DNA of 10,436 bases, from contig SICT01000032.1 in assembly GCA_009691315.1 (NCBI GenBank), positions 1 through 10,436 of the forward strand, written 5' to 3'. The translations under genes and the position numbers were made by a program. The DNA is from Candidatus Uhrbacteria bacterium. Lineage in GTDB: Bacteria; Patescibacteriota; Patescibacteriia; 2-12-FULL-60-25. A model generated the notes under the pieces. The model saw nothing but the letters and a program-made list of their open reading frames with translations. It was not told where the DNA came from and did not search any database. Of this stretch, positions 1-5,724 are shown one piece after another. Positions within the stretch are counted from its first letter, which is position 1. The number at the start of each line of letters is the position of its first letter.

Positions 1-191
1 GCGAGCCAGAGAGGCCAGTGCCAGAGCGTCAATCCCGTATAAAAAGCGTAGCCAGCGGCAATCATGACGGCCCCATGTGCCAAATGCAGGACGCGGGTCA
101 CGGAATAAATTAAACTAAAACTCGCCGTGATGAGCGCGAACAGCAGACCAGGAATCAGAATGTTTGAGAGAATCGGCAAAACAACGTCCAT
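1..191 (-). CDS. livH: Branched-chain amino acid ABC transporter permease, LivH type (N-terminal part; runs off the window edge)
   Basis: The first 63 residues of an inner-membrane permease are encoded; the rest lies beyond position 1. The translation starts MDVVLPILSNILIPGLLFAL and continues through a segment reading FSLIYSVTRVLHLAHGAVMI. This matches the LivH start pattern, in which GxxFALxxxxxxLIYxVxRVLxxAHG leads from the first membrane helix into the second. LivH pairs with LivM to form the channel and takes substrate from a LivK-type binding protein, which is the next gene upstream on the same strand. The ATG at 191 has no Shine-Dalgarno sequence. A weak promoter can be drawn as TTGTCG (225-230), a 17-base spacer and AGTCTA read as TAGACT (202-207), giving a very short leader. 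The family call is firm; the substrate is inferred from family only and could be amino acids, amides or urea. Confidence 0.85.
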   Translation of the reverse strand, partial: MDVVLPILSNILIPGLLFALITASFSLIYSVTRVLHLAHGAVMIAAGYAFYTGLTLWHWPLWL

Positions 192-201
192 AATCTTGAT
201 C

Positions 202-230
202 AGTCTAGCGAAAATAATATCCTTCGACAA
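202..230 (-). promoter_or_regulatory. Possible livH promoter
   Basis: On the minus strand TTGTCG (225-230) and TAGACT (202-207) are 17 bases apart. Each matches the sigma-70 consensus at four of six positions. The -10 box ends 10 bases before the livH ATG. It is weak alone, but the short -10 to ATG distance resembles other genes here. The -35 box falls inside the CCTTCGACAAGCTCAGG motif. Confidence 0.3.
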
Positions 231-238
231 GCTCAGGA
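221..238. repeat. Short intergenic motif CCTTCGACAAGCTCAGGA (REP-like)
   Basis: This 18-base motif in the livK-livH gap is of a kind I recall as a frequent intergenic repeat in many bacterial genomes; I cannot verify that here. Degenerate relatives occur at about 1600-1618 (minus orientation, CTCCTTCGCTCAAGATA) and 2090-2125 (ending CGCTCAGGATATTTTTTC). All three sites are intergenic. Confidence 0.35.
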
Positions 239-242
239 TATG

Positions 243-275
243 AAAAAACACCACCCTAGTTGAAGAGTGGTGTTT
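243..275 (-). terminator. Intrinsic terminator of livK
   Basis: A perfect 9-bp stem is formed by AAACACCAC (246-254) and GTGGTGTTT (267-275), with a 12-base loop. Read on the minus strand it is followed by six T (243-248). It lies just after the livK stop and before livH. It could end transcription or only weaken it, so that binding protein exceeds permease. Confidence 0.85.
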
Positions 276-291
276 CTTCTCTGAACTGAGA

Positions 292-1500
292 TTACGGCGT
301 GTATTTGAATACGGCTAAATTCTCAAGTTTGCCAGCTTTAAATTGCTTGACCTGAAAATCACTCCATTTAATGTCGCCATTCTCATCTAAGCTCACATTG
401 GTCATGGCTCCCCCAGTCCAGTTGCTTAATTTAGCCAGAGCCGCCTGAACTTTTACTGGATCTGCGCTGTTCTTCTCAATCATATCTTTGAACAGATATA
501 CATTGGTATAAGCGGCATCCATGAAGAATGGCCAGACCAGGTCTTCATTGAACTTGGCTTTATAGGCGCTGATGAATTTGGTAACGGATGGATTTGTTTC
601 GTCGAGATAGGCAATGAGACCCGTAACACCTTCAACCACGGCTCCATTTTGCTTGCCGATGTCATCGCTCATCAGCACTTCCGAAGAGAGAATCTGTGAT
701 TCAATTTTTTGATCCTTAAGTGCTTTTACGATTGTGACGGCTGGAGGCGGAGATTGCGCAACTAGATAGACAACGTCAACTTTCGCATTTTTAAATTTGA
801 GCGCCTGAGTGCGAAATTCGGTTGTGCCTGTGTCATAGACTTCGTCAGCCAGAATTTTGCCGCCAGCCTTTTCAAAGTTTGCCTTGAATACTTTATGCAA
901 TCCTTGGGCGTAGTCTGTATTTTCAGAAATGATTGCCGCTGTCTTCGCTTTTAAGTTGTTTGTGGCATATCCGGCCGCAACCGCTCCGGCCATGGCATCG
1001 GATGGATAGGTGCGGAAAACATAATCTCCACCCTTCGTCGTGATGTCAGGAGAGCTTGCACTTGGCGAAAGAGCAACTACTTTATTTTCGTTGAACAAAG
1101 TTGCCGCACCGAGCACTTCACCCGAGCAAGCCCCGCCAACGATAAATTTGACCTGATCAACACTGATCAATTTTTGAGCGACTGTCGAGGCTTCTTTTCC
1201 GTCACACTTACTGTCTCCATAGATCATGGTTAGTTTCTTTCCTCCAATTCCACCGGCGGCATTAATTTCATCGACTGCGAGCATGGTACCCTTTTGAATT
1301 GGCACGCCCAACGCAGCAGCGTCACCGGTCAGCGGGCCCATCCAACCCATCTTAATCTCCTTATCCTCCATCTTAGCAGGCTCTTCGGTCTTCGCAGTTG
1401 GTTCGGCTGGAGTCGGGGTTGGTTTTTGGCTAAACACGAGGTAGCCAAGACCAATCACGATGATAATGCCGATCACCCACCACAAGGCATTGTTCTTCAT
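292..1500 (-). CDS. livK: Branched-chain amino acid-type ABC transporter substrate-binding protein, membrane-anchored
   Basis: Extracytoplasmic binding protein (402 aa) of the LivK/LivJ family (periplasmic-binding fold type I), which captures a small ligand for the LivHM permease; livH follows. The mature domain begins near residue 48 with IKMGWMGPLTGDAAALG and continues with AVDEINAAGGIGGKKL, both typical of the family. SPSASS at 145-150 matches the ligand-binding serine loop. Cys99 and Cys125 sit where LivJ/LivK carry a disulfide. The N-terminus is a hydrophobic helix (residues 6-23) with no lipobox cysteine and no clear signal-peptidase site. It is followed by a Pro/Thr/Glu/Lys-rich linker (26-47), so the protein is probably held by an uncleaved anchor. 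There is no Shine-Dalgarno sequence before the ATG. An intrinsic terminator lies at 243-275. The ligand is not certain. Confidence 0.92.
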   Translation of the reverse strand: MKNNALWWVIGIIIVIGLGYLVFSQKPTPTPAEPTAKTEEPAKMEDKEIKMGWMGPLTGDAAALGVPIQKGTMLAVDEINAAGGIGGKKLTMIYGDSKCDGKEASTVAQKLISVDQVKFIVGGACSGEVLGAATLFNENKVVALSPSASSPDITTKGGDYVFRTYPSDAMAGAVAAGYATNNLKAKTAAIISENTDYAQGLHKVFKANFEKAGGKILADEVYDTGTTEFRTQALKFKNAKVDVVYLVAQSPPPAVTIVKALKDQKIESQILSSEVLMSDDIGKQNGAVVEGVTGLIAYLDETNPSVTKFISAYKAKFNEDLVWPFFMDAAYTNVYLFKDMIEKNSADPVKVQAALAKLSNWTGGAMTNVSLDENGDIKWSDFQVKQFKAGKLENLAVFKYTP

Positions 1501-1547
1501 ACGATAAAATAAGTAAGAAATGAATAAATGTGGCTCTATTTAACAGG

Positions 1548-1576
1548 AATAAAAAAAGAAGCGCAAATCCTGTCAA
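1548..1576 (-). promoter_or_regulatory. Possible livK promoter
   Basis: On the minus strand a perfect TTGACA (1571-1576) is followed after 17 bases by TTTATT (1548-1553), which matches the -10 consensus at four of six positions. The resulting leader would be about 40 bases, longer than for other genes here. The strong -35 and weak -10 leave this uncertain. Confidence 0.4.
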
Positions 1577-1621
1577 TATGAAGTTGTGGACAATTTTATC
1601 TTGAGCGAAGGAGAAGGGTTC

Positions 1622-1650
1622 TTGGCACGAATCCTCAAATTCGCTATACT
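1622..1650 (+). promoter_or_regulatory. Promoter of the small secreted-protein gene
   Basis: TTGGCA (1622-1627), a 17-base spacer and TATACT (1645-1650) form a near-consensus sigma-70 promoter. Only eight bases separate the -10 box from the ATG at 1659. The expected transcription start is therefore 0-2 bases before the start codon and the mRNA should be leaderless or nearly so. The rest of the 1501-1658 gap holds the possible livK promoter and one degenerate REP-like motif. Confidence 0.75.
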
Positions 1651-1658
1651 GCAAACCT

Positions 1659-2078
1659 ATGCGTAAGCTCATTTCCGAATCCTTCTTTTTTTGTTCTTTT
1701 TTTAGCCTTTTTGCGGCCTTTTCTCCCATGACCATTCATGCGGCTGTAAAAGTGCCTGTTCAACAGATGGGAAACAAGACCGTTGCCACAGCCATTGGTG
1801 CAACTCGTTGTCTGACTCCTGCCATGAAGAGTTTGCATGCTCAAACGGTAAAACAGATGGAAAAAGATATGGCACAAGTTGATGCGGTTGTCTATGCCAA
1901 AGCGATTGAAACTTATCAAAAGAAATTGTCGATGATTTGGTCTGCTATGTCTGAACCCTATTGCGGTTATGGCAGTCGTGGGATGACGGCGGTCAAAAGT
2001 TCTTTTAACAAATCTGTGAATCGCATGCGAGCCGAATTTTTAGCTGTCACAAAAACAGCTCCGGTCGCAAAAAAATAA
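1659..2078 (+). CDS. Small secreted protein of unknown function
   Basis: A 139-aa protein with a clear Sec signal peptide: MRKLISES, a Phe/Ala-rich hydrophobic core (9-22) and an AXA-like cleavage site near IHA-A at 27-29. The mature part is about 110 residues and helix-rich. It holds two cysteines, Cys51 (ATRCLTP) and Cys102 (EPYCGYGSRG), which could form a disulfide outside the cytoplasm. The segment WSAMSEPYCGYGSRGMTAVK (94-113), followed by KSVNRMRAEFL, looks like the conserved core of a family I associate with CPR genomes, but I cannot name a function. It stands alone on the plus strand and converges with ftsX. The strong promoter at 1622-1650 supports the start at 1659. Membrane retention of the hydrophobic N-terminus is possible instead of cleavage. 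Confidence 0.8.
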   Translation: MRKLISESFFFCSFFSLFAAFSPMTIHAAVKVPVQQMGNKTVATAIGATRCLTPAMKSLHAQTVKQMEKDMAQVDAVVYAKAIETYQKKLSMIWSAMSEPYCGYGSRGMTAVKSSFNKSVNRMRAEFLAVTKTAPVAKK

Positions 2079-2091
2079 TTTTTTGACACTT

Positions 2092-2114
2092 CGTGGTGAC
2101 TCCGTGGAACCACG
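2092..2114. terminator. Possible bidirectional hairpin between convergent genes
   Basis: CGTGGT (2092-2097) and ACCACG (2109-2114) form a 6-bp stem with an 11-base loop. The position, between the secreted-protein gene and ftsX, suits a terminator. The T-rich tract at 2124-2129 is 9 bases away rather than adjacent, so this is weak. It may instead be a degenerate REP-like repeat. Confidence 0.35.
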
Positions 2115-2131
2115 CTCAGGATATTTTTTCA

Positions 2132-3043
2132 TTAGCGTTTGATATACTTGCCCACGGCAAGCCAAGACATAATCATCACCAGTCCAATCAATCCAACTCC
2201 TTCCATCAAAACAATCCTTGACCATTGATGAACAAAGAAAAATTGTAGTCCAGCATCTGATCCACCAAACAAAGGGGTGAGAATTGGTTCTAACCAAAGA
2301 ACCGTCGAATAAATAATTGCGCCAGAAGAAATAAGGGATAACATGGCTAACCACAATCCTTCCAACACAAATGGACCTCGAATAAAAGCGGCTGAAGCAC
2401 CAACGAGACGCATAATGGAAATCTCTTCGCGTTGAGTATAAATGGCTACACGAATTGCATTAAACGCGATCAACAGACCGAATAAAGCGAAGACAGCAAC
2501 CAGGACAGAACCCACGATGCGCACTTGTCGACTCACATCATGTACCCGTGCAATGGCAGACTGATGGTCATTATAGGTTTGTGATTGAATGAAGGCGGCG
2601 TATTGCGGACTCTGGATCGCTTGAGCTAAAAATGCATAATCATCCGGCTGTCTCGCATGAATGATGAGCTGCGCTCCCAGTGGATTTGCTGGTAAGTCTC
2701 GCAAAGCGCTTAAAATTTTTGGATCTTGGGCATGACGTAGTTTAAAATCTGCCAAAACTTGTTCTGGAGAAATCACGCTCACTGATTTTATTTGCGGTAA
2801 AGAGGTTAAATAAAATCTCGCTTGTTGAAGAATCGCATCCGGAGCCGTTGGTTTAAACGCAACGGTCATATCTACTTTTTCTTCTAACAAGGTGACAACT
2901 TTTTCCAACATGGCGTTAACCCCTAAGAGAACATTGACGGAGAGGAGCGCCATCATGAAAACAAAAATCGTCGCCAAGGCAATCCATAAATTACGAGCCA
3001 GGTGTTTCCACGAAGTAACAAAAATTCTCCAAAGAGTGATCAT
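2132..3043 (-). CDS. ftsX: Cell division protein FtsX
   Basis: Membrane partner (303 aa) of the FtsE ATPase in the divisome. FtsEX uses ATP hydrolysis to control peptidoglycan hydrolases during septation. The layout is classic FtsX: a short cytoplasmic start, helix 1 (about 20-43), an extracytoplasmic domain (about 45-172) and three helices (about 174-197, 225-250, 276-298). The signature FNAIRVAIYTQREEISIMRL (194-213), followed by VGAS and FVLEGL, marks the FtsX/MacB-type permease domain. It is typical in length. ftsE lies 44 bases upstream on the same strand, so the two are co-transcribed. No Shine-Dalgarno sequence precedes the ATG at 3043. Instead a tandem repeat and a 13-codon micro-ORF overlap the start (ATGA), suggesting translational coupling. 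Confidence 0.93.
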   Translation of the reverse strand: MITLWRIFVTSWKHLARNLWIALATIFVFMMALLSVNVLLGVNAMLEKVVTLLEEKVDMTVAFKPTAPDAILQQARFYLTSLPQIKSVSVISPEQVLADFKLRHAQDPKILSALRDLPANPLGAQLIIHARQPDDYAFLAQAIQSPQYAAFIQSQTYNDHQSAIARVHDVSRQVRIVGSVLVAVFALFGLLIAFNAIRVAIYTQREEISIMRLVGASAAFIRGPFVLEGLWLAMLSLISSGAIIYSTVLWLEPILTPLFGGSDAGLQFFFVHQWSRIVLMEGVGLIGLVMIMSWLAVGKYIKR

Positions 3044-3081
3044 ATTAAATGATGACGATCATATTGAATGATGACGATCAT
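3040..3081 (-). CDS. 13-codon micro-ORF between ftsE and ftsX (possible coupling peptide)
   Basis: On the minus strand an ATG at 3081, six bases after the ftsE stop, opens MIVIIQYDRHHLI. It ends with TGA at 3042-3040, overlapping the ftsX ATG as ATGA. This geometry is typical of translational coupling and could replace the missing Shine-Dalgarno sequence of ftsX. It could equally be a by-product of the 19-bp duplication. There is no evidence that the peptide itself matters. Confidence 0.3.
   Translation of the reverse strand: MIVIIQYDRHHLI
3041..3078. repeat. 19-bp tandem duplication at the ftsX start
   Basis: Two copies of a 19-base unit lie head to tail (3041-3059 and 3060-3078). They differ only at one base: CATATTAAATGATGACGAT and CATATTGAATGATGACGAT. 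The first three bases of copy 1 are the ftsX start codon read from the minus strand, so copy 2 adds an out-of-frame start. This is a recent slip or duplication by appearance. Confidence 0.9.
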
Positions 3082-3087
3082 GGATGT

Positions 3088-3768
3088 TTAAAGAATATAT
3101 TTGCCCTGTGCATGATCAGAATGAATGAGACCATCTTTTAAGGTGATTACCCGTCGGTGCAAGGCATTCACAACTTCTCGATTGTGTGTGACCAGAATAA
3201 CTGTTGTGCCAAAATCATTAATCTTTAGCAAAAGATTTATAATGTCATGCGTGTTAAGGGTATCTAGATTTCCCGTCGGTTCATCTGCCACAAGAACTTT
3301 TGGACGATGAACCAGGGAGCGAGCGATGACCACGCGTTGTTGTTCGCCACCAGAGAGTTGGGTTGGAAATCGTTTTGTCTTATCTTCTAATCCCACGATT
3401 TGTAAAACTTGGGGAACAATTTCTTTCACACGTTTACTTGGGGTTCCCGCGACTTCTAGAGCAAACGAGACGTTTTCATAGACGGTTTTTTTTGGGAGAA
3501 GCTTGTAATCCTGAAAAATGACCCCGATTTGACGACGTAATTCCGGAATCTCTGAAGAACGGATCCGTGTGATGTCCCAACCACCAATGGAAATTCGACC
3601 TTGCGTTGGTGGTTCTTCCGCAATCAACATCCTAACCAAGGTGGTCTTCCCTGCTCCGCTCTGTCCCACAATAGAAACTAATTCACCTGCATCAATCTTT
3701 AAAGAAATATCCTGTAATCCAACACTATGTGGCGGATAAATTTTAGAAACGTGCTCCAAATGAATCAT
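3088..3768 (-). CDS. ftsE: Cell division ATP-binding protein FtsE
   Basis: Cytoplasmic ABC ATPase (226 aa) that drives FtsX. All motifs are intact: Walker A GQSGAGKT (35-42), Q-loop FQDYKLLP with Gln86, signature LSGGEQQR (138-145), Walker B VLVADEP with catalytic Glu163, D-loop GNLD (166-169) and H-loop His195. FQDYKLL and ADEPTGNLD are characteristic of FtsE. The frame is open further upstream into the malic enzyme gene, but homology begins at MIHLEHVSKIY. The start at 3768 is backed by an extended -10 box (TGC-TATACT) that ends exactly seven bases before it, making the mRNA probably leaderless. ftsX follows in the same unit. No frameshift or missing residue is seen. Confidence 0.95.
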   Translation of the reverse strand: MIHLEHVSKIYPPHSVGLQDISLKIDAGELVSIVGQSGAGKTTLVRMLIAEEPPTQGRISIGGWDITRIRSSEIPELRRQIGVIFQDYKLLPKKTVYENVSFALEVAGTPSKRVKEIVPQVLQIVGLEDKTKRFPTQLSGGEQQRVVIARSLVHRPKVLVADEPTGNLDTLNTHDIINLLLKINDFGTTVILVTHNREVVNALHRRVITLKDGLIHSDHAQGKYIL

Positions 3769-3775
3769 GTAAAAC

Positions 3776-3784
3776 AGTATAGCA
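3776..3784 (-). promoter_or_regulatory. Extended -10 promoter of ftsEX
   Basis: Read on the minus strand, TGC-TATACT is an extended -10 element ending seven bases before the ftsE ATG (3768). No good -35 box lies 16-18 bases upstream, which an extended -10 can tolerate. The predicted start site is at or next to the A of the ATG. Confidence 0.65.
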
Positions 3785-3792
3785 TAGTTCGG

Positions 3793-3834
3793 CGAGCGTT
3801 CTCTAGAGGAAAAGTGAGGATTATTGAACGCTCG
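3793..3834. repeat. Inverted repeat across the malic enzyme stop codon
   Basis: Perfect 9-base arms CGAGCGTTC (3793-3801) and GAACGCTCG (3826-3834) flank a 24-base interval containing the palindrome CTCTAGAG (3801-3808) and the malic enzyme stop codon. No T tract follows on either strand. It sits just upstream of the ftsE promoter. It may be a weak terminator or a regulatory site. Confidence 0.5.
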
Positions 3835-4966
3835 ATGCGACTCGCTCGACGAGTCCTTCATCAAATATCGAAGGAATGATTTTTTCCGCTGTTGGATGTT
3901 CAACCATGGAGGCAACGGCTTGTGCGGCCCGCAGTTTAATATCATCCGTCACTTTTTTGATCCCATGATCCAACATGCCGCGAAATAATCCCGGATAACA
4001 CAGCGCATTGTTTACCTGATTAGGAAAATCACTGCGACCGGTCGCAAGAATCATGATACCGGCTTCTTCTGCTATTTCAGGCAAAATTTCTGGAACAGGA
4101 TTCGCGAGAGCAAAGATGATTGATTGAGGCGCCAAGGATTGCGCAATTTCTTTCGTGAATATGCCAGCCGCGCTTACCCCAATCAAAACATCAGCTCCTC
4201 GAGCCATCTCGGCCAGCGAGCCAGCTTTTTTTTGTTGATTAGAAATCACGGCTAATATTTTTTTCTCTTCATTTAAGTCATCTCGCCCTTCAAAAATAGC
4301 CCCTTGTCGATCACACGCAATTAAATTTTTCACGCCAGCCTTCAAAAGCATACGAGCCACCGCTACTCCAGCGGCTCCCGCACCATTTAACACAACATAA
4401 ATTTCGTCCATTTTTTTATTCACAACTGTGAGAGCGTTCAACAATCCAGCGAGGACGACAATGGCCGTACCATGTTGATCATCATGCATGACTGGAATGT
4501 CGAGCGACTCTTGTAAACGCCGTTCAATATCAAAACAACGCGGACCAGAAATATCTTCTAATTGAATAGCCCCAAAACTTGGTGCAATCGCTTTTACTGC
4601 GTTCACAATTTCATCTGGATCTTGTGTTGATAAGACAATCGGAATGGCATCAATATCGGCAAAACGCTTAAAGATCGCACACTTTCCTTCCATGACCGGA
4701 AGCGCGGCCGCGGGGCCAATATTTCCCAAACCAAGCACAGCCGATCCATCAGACACCACCGCAACGGTATTTTTCCGCCACGTAAGTTCATCAGCCATTT
4801 CCGGATGTTCCGCGATCGTTTTTGAAACAGTTCCAACGCCTGGTGTGTAGATGAGCGTCAAATCCCGCATCGATTCAATAGATATTTTTCCCCGCATCTC
4901 GATTTTTCCTCGAAATTTTTTGTGCAAGGCAATGGATTCCTCACCGATATTTTGAAGGTTGGACAT
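3821..4966 (-). CDS. NAD(P)-dependent malic enzyme (short bacterial type)
   Basis: Cytosolic enzyme (381 aa) that oxidatively decarboxylates malate to pyruvate, yielding NAD(P)H; often annotated malate dehydrogenase. The length suits the short malic enzyme class. The N-terminal malic domain has the catalytic Tyr40 in LIYTPGVG, catalytic Lys95 in VMEGKCAIF, and the metal ligands in QLEDI (Glu137-Asp138) and HDDQHGTA (161-168). The C-terminal Rossmann domain has GAGAAG (195-200), with Asp219 at the end of the second strand, which favours NAD over NADP. ALANPVPEI and NQVNNALCYPG are further family blocks. A TATAAT box nine bases before the ATG supports the start and a near-leaderless mRNA. No other gene of the same pathway is nearby. 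The family call is firm; the cofactor is inferred. Confidence 0.93.
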   Translation of the reverse strand: MSNLQNIGEESIALHKKFRGKIEMRGKISIESMRDLTLIYTPGVGTVSKTIAEHPEMADELTWRKNTVAVVSDGSAVLGLGNIGPAAALPVMEGKCAIFKRFADIDAIPIVLSTQDPDEIVNAVKAIAPSFGAIQLEDISGPRCFDIERRLQESLDIPVMHDDQHGTAIVVLAGLLNALTVVNKKMDEIYVVLNGAGAAGVAVARMLLKAGVKNLIACDRQGAIFEGRDDLNEEKKILAVISNQQKKAGSLAEMARGADVLIGVSAAGIFTKEIAQSLAPQSIIFALANPVPEILPEIAEEAGIMILATGRSDFPNQVNNALCYPGLFRGMLDHGIKKVTDDIKLRAAQAVASMVEHPTAEKIIPSIFDEGLVERVASSVQ

Positions 4967-4975
4967 AGATATTTA

Positions 4976-5004
4976 ATTATACCCATCTCTGACCAGACGG
5001 ACAA
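4976..5004 (-). promoter_or_regulatory. Promoter of the malic enzyme gene
   Basis: On the minus strand a perfect TATAAT (4976-4981) lies 17 bases after TTGTCC (4999-5004, four of six matches). The -10 box ends nine bases before the ATG at 4966, predicting a leader of only about two bases. It diverges from the promoter of the Cas2/PaaX-like gene. Confidence 0.7.
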
Positions 5005-5056
5005 TAGATTCTACAGTTAACCTCTAGGGGTGATCGTTATGAGGATTTCTGTAAAT

Positions 5057-5072
5057 GGTTTTTCCAAAAACC
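5057..5072. repeat. Outer hairpin, left side of the Cas2/PaaX-like unit
   Basis: GGTTTTT (5057-5063) and AAAAACC (5066-5072) are perfect complements around CC. It lies four bases outside the left 36-bp palindrome. It mirrors a similar hairpin (GGTTTCTG, GCAT, CAGAACC) three bases outside the right palindrome. A lone half-site ATGAGGAT also occurs further left at 5039-5046. Confidence 0.6.
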
Positions 5073-5076
5073 GCCT

Positions 5077-5112
5077 ATCCTCAATTTTATGCTATAGTAC
5101 TTTATTGAGGAT
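5077..5112. repeat. 36-bp palindromic element, left copy
   Basis: The element begins ATCCTCAAT and ends ATTGAGGAT, with a CTATAG core. The two 18-base halves match at 13 positions. Compared with the right copy (5686-5721) it is 29/36 identical directly and 31/36 as an inverted repeat. It contains the -10 box of the Cas2/PaaX-like gene and its GAGG, and it ends at the base before the ATG. Confidence 0.85.
5090..5098 (+). promoter_or_regulatory. Extended -10 promoter inside the left palindrome
   Basis: TGC-TATAGT (5090-5098) is an extended -10 element, and no clear -35 box is present. The predicted start site near 5105 leaves a leader of about eight bases. This contains GAGG (5107-5110), only two bases from the ATG at 5113. 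The promoter lies wholly inside a palindrome, which suits repression by a DNA-binding protein, possibly the gene's own product. Confidence 0.6.
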
Positions 5113-5706
5113 ATGGAAAAGATTTCAAAAGGAGAAATTACAAAAATAATTCTTATGACAGTTGGGGCAACGGGTGTGCTCGCTGTTGGGCTTGTGTGTC
5201 CAAACTTGCTTCAGCTGATTCCTGTACTTCGACGAGAACGTTATTCCTACAAGAGTATTTGGCAAGCCGTTTATCGACTGGATAAACAAGGGTGGATTGT
5301 CGCACGTCAGGGAGCGGTAGGATGGAAAATTACCTTAACCAAAAAAGGCAAAACTCAGTTACTGGCATATGAAATTGGACAGAAGAAGATCAAAAAACCT
5401 CGGCGTTGGGATCAGAAGTGGCGTGTTCTTATTTTTGATATTCCAGAGAAGAGAAAAATGATTCGTCACAAAGTACGCGCGGTTCTTTTATCGCTGGAAT
5501 TTTATCGATTACAAGATAGCGTTTGGGTGTATCCGTATGAGTGCCAAGAAGTTTTAGATTTATTACGCACACAGTATCAGGTGCGTTCAGAGGCTCTGTA
5601 TATGCGCGTAGAATTTCTCCAGCAGGATAAATGGTTACGTAAACACTTCCAACTCCCCATGTATAAAAATGAAACAAAAAGATCTATCCTCAATAAAATA
5701 CTATAG
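5113..5706 (+). CDS. Cas2/PaaX-like protein with an N-terminal hydrophobic helix and winged helix
   Basis: A 197-aa protein. Residues 9-36 form a hydrophobic helix (ITKIILMTVGATGVLAVGLV), possibly a membrane anchor. Residues 43-88 look like a winged helix-turn-helix (SYKSIWQAVYRLDKQGWIVA, then a basic wing WKITLTKKGKTQL). Residues 102-180 resemble the ferredoxin-like Cas2 fold shared with the PaaX C-terminus: WRVLIFDIPEKRKMIRHKVR with Asp109 where Cas2 has its metal-binding aspartate, then LEFYRLQDSVWVYPYE. Such proteins are common in CPR genomes, often annotated Cas2 or PaaX family, without CRISPR loci. No cas1 or array is present here. The gene is bracketed by two 36-bp palindromes, one ending at its ATG, the other holding its TAG stop. 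A DNA-binding regulator or nuclease is likely; the true function is unknown. Confidence 0.85.
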   Translation: MEKISKGEITKIILMTVGATGVLAVGLVCPNLLQLIPVLRRERYSYKSIWQAVYRLDKQGWIVARQGAVGWKITLTKKGKTQLLAYEIGQKKIKKPRRWDQKWRVLIFDIPEKRKMIRHKVRAVLLSLEFYRLQDSVWVYPYECQEVLDLLRTQYQVRSEALYMRVEFLQQDKWLRKHFQLPMYKNETKRSILNKIL

Positions 5707-5721
5707 TACAATAATGAGGAT
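5686..5721. repeat. 36-bp palindromic element, right copy
   Basis: It begins ATCCTCAAT and ends AATGAGGAT around a TACTATAGTA core; 14 of 18 half-site pairs match. It encodes the last residues (ILNKIL) and the TAG stop (5704-5706) of the Cas2/PaaX-like gene. It contains TATAGT (5702-5707) and TACAAT (5707-5712), either of which could act as a -10 box for the frame downstream. Confidence 0.85.
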
Positions 5722-5724
5722 GTC

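Noticed and set aside
1294..1512. Plus-strand ORF of 72 codons opposite livK
   Set aside because: It lies wholly antisense to a strongly supported gene and has no recognisable domain.
3769..3945. 59-residue N-terminal extension of ftsE overlapping the malic enzyme gene
   Set aside because: The extension has no ABC homology, overlaps a well-supported gene, and the extended -10 box lies inside it seven bases before the true ATG.
4982..5056. Possible RNA gene or riboswitch between the divergent promoters
   Set aside because: Only a 12-base near-palindrome around CCTCTAGGGG was found; there is no extended secondary structure or known motif.
5077..5721. CRISPR array suggested by two 36-bp repeats and a Cas2-like protein
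   Set aside because: The repeats are palindromic throughout, 573 bases apart and flank a gene. There is no spacer series, and no cas1 or effector gene is present.
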